DNA from: Chrysomallon squamiferum
Taxonomy: Eukaryota > Mollusca > Gastropoda > Neomphalida > Peltospiridae
NCBI GenBank assembly: GCA_012295275.1
Contig: CM022678.1
Coordinates: 3,620,829-3,684,828, forward strand
DNA: 64,000 nucleotides
Direction of reading: 5' to 3'
The notes under the pieces were generated by a model. The model ran no database searches and was not told the origin of the DNA. It saw only the letters and a program-made list of their open reading frames with translations. Positions within the stretch are counted from its first letter, which is position 1, and every line of letters begins with the position of its first letter. Below are positions 57,706 to 64,000 of the stretch, in pieces. Both the position numbers and the translations under genes were made by a program.

Positions 57706-57873
57706 GTAGGGGTACCTTATGCTACACTGGTATTAGTAGTGACTGTTGATGGTTTATTTATTTCAAAGTATAAAATTAATAATTTTATTTTATTTGTTTG
57801 GTTGTTTGTTTGTTTGTTTATTTATTTATTTATTTATATTTCGTCGTTTTATTATGAACTAATACAATTACCT

Positions 57874-57919
<46 letters not shown>

Positions 57920-58275
57920 CACTTATTTATTTTATTATATTTTACTATATCGTTTTCATAAAAAAGTCAAAATATATCTTTGTGTAATGATAAACAACGT
58001 TATAAAAAATAACGGCACCAATAAAAGAAGTGGTGTCAAAGTATAACTGTGTTGACGAACTAACATGTTGTAAAAATAATAATTTATAATGTGTGTTCTG
58101 TTGTAAAATAGCCAATGGAGGAATAAATATCTTCGGAATAACTGATTATTTAAAAATACAAAATTAAATTTAACTACTTTCGTCAAATATTAATGTAAAT
58201 TAGTTTATTTAAAAAGTTAGAAAGTTATGATTTTTACTTTTGATTTCTTCTTTCTTTCTTCTTCTTCTTCTTCTT

Positions 58276-58306
<31 letters not shown>

Positions 58307-59411
58307 TTATTATTATTATATTTTTTTGATCGTTAAATTTGGAATTTCTTCTTATTAATATCTTTTGACAAAGTCATGAAACATTCACATTGTTAAATAT
58401 TTCGACTTCATTAAACGAACATTTTATTATTTTATTAAATTACATACCTGCGAAAAATTAAATTAAAGGATAAATACTACGATGCAAACAATTTTGTCAT
58501 TATCTAAGAATAAATGTTTCGTTATTAAAACTTAATGGTAAAATCAGAAAGGTCAGTGTTACTTTAAGGTGAGATCATTGTCACGAGGTCTAAACATTTG
58601 AAATACTTAATGTGAGTTTTGTCACGTAGATACGAATAAGCAAAGAAAAGTATACTTTTTCTAGTGATTATTATTTTCTTAATTAAAAATAAATAAATGT
58701 GTGTTTCTTTGTTGTTTATTTATTTCTTTTTTTATAAAATTATTATTATTATTATTATTATTATTATTTAACTGTTTAATATGGAGTATCTTTTAGAAAT
58801 TATTCTTGACAACTGGTGATGAAAGATTCAAGTTATTGTTAAATTTCGTAGTTTCACTAATTAAAATTATTTAGTAAATTACATTATTGCTATGAATTAA
58901 AAAATTAAATGGAAGATAAATAATACGACATCAACTGATTTTGTAAATGTTTGAGAATGAAAGGTTTATTATTAATAGTCAGTTTTCTCTGTCGTTACAT
59001 TTTAAAATAAAGAAGCTCACTGCTCAAGGTCACTGTTACTTTAAGACAAGATCATTGTCACGAGATCTAGTCACGTTCCACTTTATAATACTTAACGTGT
59101 TTTGTCACGTAGACCCGATTTAGGAAAAAAAACAACCCCAAGACTGTTGTTATTATTACCCATGTTTTCATATTTACTGAGTTTTGTATATTTAGAAACG
59201 TTTCTACACAACTGAAGTAATCGCATTATCATCCATCAAAGAAGACTGATTTTAAAGCAGTCGATATTACAATTCATTATTATTGTTTCAGTATGTTTGT
59301 GATTTCTTGCTTTTACTTAATTATAATTTAAAACTCATAACCACGTGTTGGTAGACAGTTTATTTAGTGGCAGATTTGTAATTATTTATTTATGTACTAT
59401 TATTTTTGCAG

Positions 59412-59664
59412 GGTTTGTTTTTAATATCTTTTCGATCAAGTATACAGACAGTTTGAAAAACGTGCTATACATAGAACTGGTGTAAAACGTGTTTACATTG
59501 TCACCAAGCAAAAACAGTAACACACTACGTGGAAACCTGTGACGTGTCATCTTATGTCACCTGACATATCTAAGCGTACGAATCACAGAGCGAGCAGGCG
59601 ACGTAGAATTTCTGGCAACTCGTTAGTTGGCACCAGTCCAGTTTACTGCGATTTCGTCAGACAG
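59412..59664 (+). other. exon-like cassette 3
   Basis: 253 nt with the same borders, encoding the same 37 codons as cassette 2 from the ATG at 59554. Both splice borders are intact. The flank downstream of about 59900 is more diverged than in cassettes 1 and 2. Confidence 0.45.
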
Positions 59665-59838
59665 GTAGGGGTACCTTATACTACACTGTTATTAGTAGTG
59701 ACTGTTGATGGTTTATTTATTTCAAAGTATAAAATTAATAATTTTATTTTATTTGTTTGATTGTTTGTTTGTTTGTTTATTTATTTATTTATTTATGTTT
59801 CGTCGTTTTATTATGAACTAATACAATTGCCTCAAAAA

Positions 59839-59874
<36 letters not shown>

Positions 59875-60236
59875 CATTTATTTATTTTATGATATTTTAC
59901 TGTCGTTTTCATTGAATAATAAAAAGTCAAAATATATCTTTTGTGTAATGATAATAAAAAATAAAAAGTAATAACAAAAAAAATAAAACGGCACCAATAA
60001 TAGAAGCGCGGTCTAAGTATAACTGTGTTGACGAACTAACATTCATTAAAAATAATAATTTATAATGTGTGTTCTGTTGTAAAATAGCCAATGGAGGCAT
60101 AAATATCTTCGGAATAACTGATTATTTAAAAATACAAAATTAAAGTTAACTACTTTCGTCAAATATTAATGTAAATTAGTTTATTTAAAAAGTTAGAAAG
60201 TTATGATTTTCACTTTTGATTTCTTCTTTCTTTCTT

Positions 60237-60267
<31 letters not shown>

Positions 60268-60306
60268 TTATTATTATTAACTTTGGAGATCTTTCTTTAA
60301 GTAAAA

Positions 60307-60307
<1 letters not shown>

Positions 60308-60367
<60 letters not shown>
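60308..60367. repeat. (CTA)n microsatellite
   Basis: About 60 bp of CTA, followed by AAT triplets to 60388; further AAT arrays run from about 60536 to 60599, abutting the dispersed repeat. Confidence 0.97.
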
Positions 60368-60368
<1 letters not shown>

Positions 60369-60546
60369 ATAATAATAATAATAATAAAAAATACGAAAAG
60401 AATACCCTAAAAATTTAAAAAGTAAAAAATAAAAAATAAAAGATAGAATGTTTAAAAAAATAAAAATAAAATAAAATAAAATAAATAATAACAATAATAG
60501 GAATAACAACACCAACAACAACAGCAATAATAACAATAATAATAAT

Positions 60547-60599
<53 letters not shown>

Positions 60600-60602
<3 letters not shown>

Positions 60603-61370
60603 TTAACCTGCTTTGTTTTATATAATTATACTCATTCTTCATATTTACATTTGCCAAATCAACCCTCCTTCCCAACCTCAGCCCCACGGTTCTTATCTTG
60701 ACCCCCAGTTCCTAAAACAAATTTCTATGACTGTCAAGATACGCTAGAATAGTCAGCTGGAATTACACACAGCGCTTTTAAAGTTTAAATTTAAACAAAT
60801 CTTTCGTAGCACAAGTCACACATCAAGAATCTTTGTAACTAGGAAATCGAAACTTCATAACTAACACAACTAATAAATAAAGTCAGTTTATTCCTCCATC
60901 TTGTAAATTATTATTATTATTATATAGAATTATAAATTAATTAGACAACAGAAAATTTATTTTTTCAATGTTTGATTTCTAATTTTCTAATAGTGTTGTA
61001 ATTGACCTGACTAGTTATCGTGGAGTTTCCAATGGTGTGATTTGTATCTATTTATAGGTCACCTCGGTGAATATGTAAACTCTTATCTGTGAAGAAAGAT
61101 CCCACTAATCAGTTGAATTCATTGCATTGATAATACAAATATTATTTACCATGACTTAGTGTCAGACATAACATATATTTATTTTAATATCATCATTTAT
61201 TAATGTTTCTCTTTCTTGCACCTCCCAAAATAATTTTCGAATATTTTTATACATCTGATCTTAATAAGGTTGACACCGGTTTATTAGTTATATTGTTGTT
61301 CAAGGAAAGAACGCCTGCACTTCCTTGTCGATATCAACTTGTTTTTTCTTCAAACAATTCATTCCTTACG
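60600..61370. repeat. dispersed repeat, copy 2
   Basis: Collinear with 33797-34580, for example CCTCCTTCCCAACCTCAG and CTAGTTATCGTGGAGTTTCC. It is in the same orientation and also preceded by an A/T microsatellite. Small indels and about one difference every ten bases show an older split than the units of the cassette array. Confidence 0.8.
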
Positions 61371-61399
61371 ATAAGTCAGTAATTTATAAATTAATTTGA

Positions 61400-61825
61400 T
61401 AAAAAAAAATTTGTTTTCTTAATGTTTGATTAATAATTTTTATATAGTGTTGTAATTTACCGGATCAGTCATCGTGGAGTTTCCAGTCCTGTGATTTGTA
61501 TCTATTTATAGATCACCTCGGTGTATACGTAAATTGTCATCTATGAAGAAACATCCCACTAGTCAGATGAATTCATTAGACTGATAATAACAATATTATA
61601 TACCATGATTTGTGTCAGACATCAGATATATTTAATTTATTATCATCATTTATTAATTTGTCTCTTTTCTCGACCTTACAATATCTTTTTCTCATATTTT
61701 ATACATTTGATCTTAACAAGGTTGACACCGGTTTATTAGTTATATTGTTGGGACAGGAAAGAACGCCAACACTTCCTTGTCGATATCAACTTGTTTTTCC
61801 TTGAAAAAATTCATTTCTTACGGTA
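61400..61825. repeat. dispersed repeat, copy 3 (right half only)
   Basis: Repeats the right half of the preceding copy in tandem: CATCGTGGAGTTTCC, ACATCCCACTA-TCAG, GTTGACACCGGTTTATTAGT and CTTCCTTGTCGATATCAACT. It ends in TTACGGTAAGTCAGTAA, a donor-like sequence. Confidence 0.8.
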
Positions 61826-61984
61826 AGTCAGTAATTTTCTGATGTTTAAGTGGTTTATACTTTCGTTTAGAAACAAATACGACATCAGAAAATATATTTC
61901 CTGTAAAATCAGAGTTAAAGTTAAATGTTCTACGTCTTAGTTTCAGTTTCGAAAATATCTCTTAGTAAGGATTAATAATAATAA

Positions 61985-62140
61985 TTATAATAATGATGAT
62001 ACTACAACAACAACAACAACAACTACTACTACTACTACTAGTAGCAGTAGTAGTAGTAATAATAATAATGATAATAATAATAACAACAATAACAACAACT
62101 ACAACACCAGCACTAATGATTATTATTATGGTTGTTGTTG
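61985..62140. repeat. compound CAA/CTA/AGT/AAT microsatellites
   Basis: Triplet runs of several types, with a TTG run at 62130-62145. A second TTG/TTA tract lies at 62390-62448. No gene is supported between 61830 and 63130; the remaining sequence is AT-rich. Confidence 0.85.
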
Positions 62141-63140
62141 TTGTTATTGTTTAATTAGTTTTTATCAAGTTACTGGCAATTAAAATTAACATTTTATTCG
62201 GTTTTCATAATTGAATAATGATAACCATTGTATGTAGGCACATAACAGACTTGCAGTTTACCAAATTAGAAAATAATTCTTATGGAAGGACATACACAGT
62301 CTACGATCACTCTTTCCAAACCTCTGCCCCACTGAACTTATTACTGTACAGAATTTTAAATTAAATTTATAAATAAAAAAATAATAATTTATTGTTGTTG
62401 TATGTGTTGTTGTAGTAGTAGTTGTTGTTGTTATTATTATTATTATTATCACTGCCAACATACGTTGGAAAAATCATCCGGAATTATATAAATTAGTCAT
62501 TTGTGTCACGTTACATTATAATAATCTTTGTTATAACGAAAGCGATACTTGATAATTTACTAACGCAGATATTCACTAAATGTTTTATTAAGAATTTTAG
62601 TTTTCACCTTGTTCAGATATAATCTGGTTTTACAAATTTATATACATCGACTGTTGATTGTGGAATTTGTGAAATCAGCTAATGTTTCCAGTGAGAACAG
62701 AGGTAGCCATGCTCTCTCAATAACTTGTGTACATACAAAACTATCATGTGACTGAAACAGGTCTTGTATTACAAATATACTAGTAAGCAGTGCTGGTCTA
62801 TTTTTGTAAAAGTACATGACTGTTTATTGTATTACATTTGATTCATATAATATTATTTTGTAAGCTACCTGGATCCATTATATTGATAATAAATAAATTA
62901 ATTAATAAAACTGGATTTTAATCATCAGTTTTATGTCTGTTAAAGAATTTTTAATTCTTTGAAAAAAGGGAATTATAATGGATTAATTTTTAATTTTAGT
63001 AAGTATTTTTTTTTTCTCGGTACTTAATTTTTTTGTTTTAATATTTTGGGCAAATATGTTTCATAATAATAAAAGGAATATGTATTAATTTAAGAAGCAA
63101 GATAAATCATTATGTAAGTTTTGTATTGTTCTATTGACAG

Positions 63141-63225
63141 GACAGAAGAGTTGTATGGTCAGTGACAGAAAATTGGTTTAACATACAGCAGCTAATGCCT
63201 AAAGATGGGTTCAAATAAACTGAAG
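63141..63225 (+). CDS. possible first coding exon of a gene leaving the window (MGSNKLK)
   Basis: An acceptor (CTATTGACAG) and a donor (TGAAG|GTAAGT) bound 85 nt. All frames through the exon from its 5' edge meet a stop except when translation starts at the ATG at 63205, which lies in a good context (AAAGATGG) and reads MGSNKLK to the donor in phase 0. This suits a spliced leader exon carrying the start codon. An alternative reading continues phase 0 from the upstream cassettes (DRRVVWSVTENWF...) and stops at 63216-63218. No downstream exon is visible before the window ends, so the product is unknown. Confidence 0.4.
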
Positions 63226-64000
63226 GTAAGTAAATATTTAAAAAAAAAAAAAAAAAATTGCTTACTTTAACACGCAAACAGAAACTGAAACACACATGTA
63301 AATATACATTTCAAATTCAAGTTCAATTAAAATTTAGTATTATAAGTGTAAAATGTACAAAATACGATTGATAAAACTTAAGTTGTCAAACCTAGTATCA
63401 GGCTATGTCCAGGTTTTATTAAAAATACCTATTCATTGTTTTTGTGGTTTATTACTTGTAATCATCTTTATAAATTTTTAACATTTACATAACATATTTT
63501 ACACTGACATCATATCTGTCCCTGATACTAGTTACCTAATGTTTTCTTTGTTATTATTTCTTTATTTATTTCAAAATTGAAGTAATAGGTCATTATTGAA
63601 CATTATTAAAAAATGTTTGTTATGTTTTGTTATTTTTCCAACATAGTAAAATGACTGTATCACTTGTCATTCGTTTAAAAAAGAAAATGAATTGATATGT
63701 TTTCAGCCACTGAATATTTATGACTTCAGTTTTTTTTCAAATATTTAATCAGTTTTAAGCAAGCAGTATCAAATAAGTAAACTCAGTTAGGTAACACGAA
63801 CTTTCATCCAAACATTTTGAAGCATAAATAGAGTACTTTTTTTTTACACACTTCGACTGGCAAATAGAGATGTGTGTTTATGAATCTATATCTTCAATCT
63901 GTGATAAATTATTATATTTACTGTAGACTAATTTTCACTCACTAAATTATTAAACTATTTATAAATATAATAGAATAATGACTACTAGTATTATTTTGAA
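63226..64000. other. AT-rich sequence, probably intron
   Basis: Follows a strong GTAAGT donor and shows no further exon. It contains a poly(A) run (63240-63257) and ordinary AT-rich sequence to the window edge. Confidence 0.4.

Larger units (their letters stand above)
53433..60290. repeat. large tandem array with exon-like cassettes (three close units, one diverged)
   Basis: Markers such as TTTAATATGGAGTATCTTTT (54315, 56818, 58775) give spacings of about 2.5 and 1.96 kb. The third unit lacks about 540 bp because it joins two TTA tracts. A more diverged copy of the exon-like part sits at about 53470-53605. Units differ by only a few substitutions, so they are recent. The array also contains TTC arrays (55757-55788, 58252-58306, 60230-60266) and TTA arrays (54247-54308, 56742-56810, 58739-58768). 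Confidence 0.85.

Noticed and set aside
63205-63225. N-myristoylation of the MGSNKLK start
   Set aside because: The Gly-Ser start is suggestive, but the residue at the key fifth position after Met (Leu) does not fit the usual small-residue consensus.

Overview
This is a stretch of AT-rich, microsatellite-rich animal nuclear DNA. Genes are spliced with GT-AG introns, and poly(A) signals, TATA boxes and decayed retroelements are visible. The mix of genes (an invertebrate cytoplasmic poly(A)-binding protein, a duplicated BTB-BACK-PHR gene, a secreted Ig-domain protein, ankyrin fragments, Ty3/gypsy and Tigger relics) suggests a lophotrochozoan, probably a mollusc. That placement is an inference from protein resemblance and genome style; nothing here fixes the species.

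Layout. 1-1658: AT-rich, with one short possible relic of a paralogue (243-317). 1659-7229 (minus): a seven-exon gene I do not recognise. Its GC-rich last exon carries four copies of a ~120-residue repeat. The upstream exons are small, all in phase 1, and encode a Cys-rich then Pro/Lys-rich N-terminal part; the first exon was not found. 7230-11290: intergenic. 11291-22370 (plus): a complete 11-exon cytoplasmic poly(A)-binding protein gene (630 aa) with TATA box, TOP-like start, A-rich 5' UTR and long 3' UTR. 22371-25304: intergenic. 25305-27397 (minus): exons of a secreted Ig-domain protein. 28724-30227 (plus): an intronless DHHC palmitoyltransferase. 31995-33388 (minus): a BTB-BACK-PHR gene.

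The block at about 27.1-33.9 kb (Ig first exon, DHHC gene, BTB gene) is repeated collinearly at about 34.75-39.5 kb. In the second copy the DHHC gene is reduced to a remnant, only the first exon of the Ig gene is visible, and the BTB gene keeps a full-length second exon but has lost its original start codon. Further broken pieces follow: a frameshifted Tigger/CENP-B-type helix-turn-helix (39.4-39.6 kb), a BTB fragment (40.8-41.05 kb), a degenerate Ty3/gypsy element with LTR-like copies (42.3-44.9 kb) and an ankyrin pseudogene (45.8-46.5 kb).

From 47 kb onwards tandem repeats dominate: a ~59-bp minisatellite, a ~555-bp tandem, a 1.3-kb tandem pair, and a 2-2.5 kb unit repeated three times plus one diverged copy. 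Each large unit carries a ~250-bp segment bounded by a splice acceptor and donor. A small exon at 63141-63225, with a well-placed ATG just before a splice donor, suggests a gene leaving the window on the right; the repeated segments may be its alternative upstream exons.

The genes do not form a pathway. The main biological themes are PABP autoregulation, a young segmental duplication with asymmetric decay, and exon-sized cassettes amplified in tandem.
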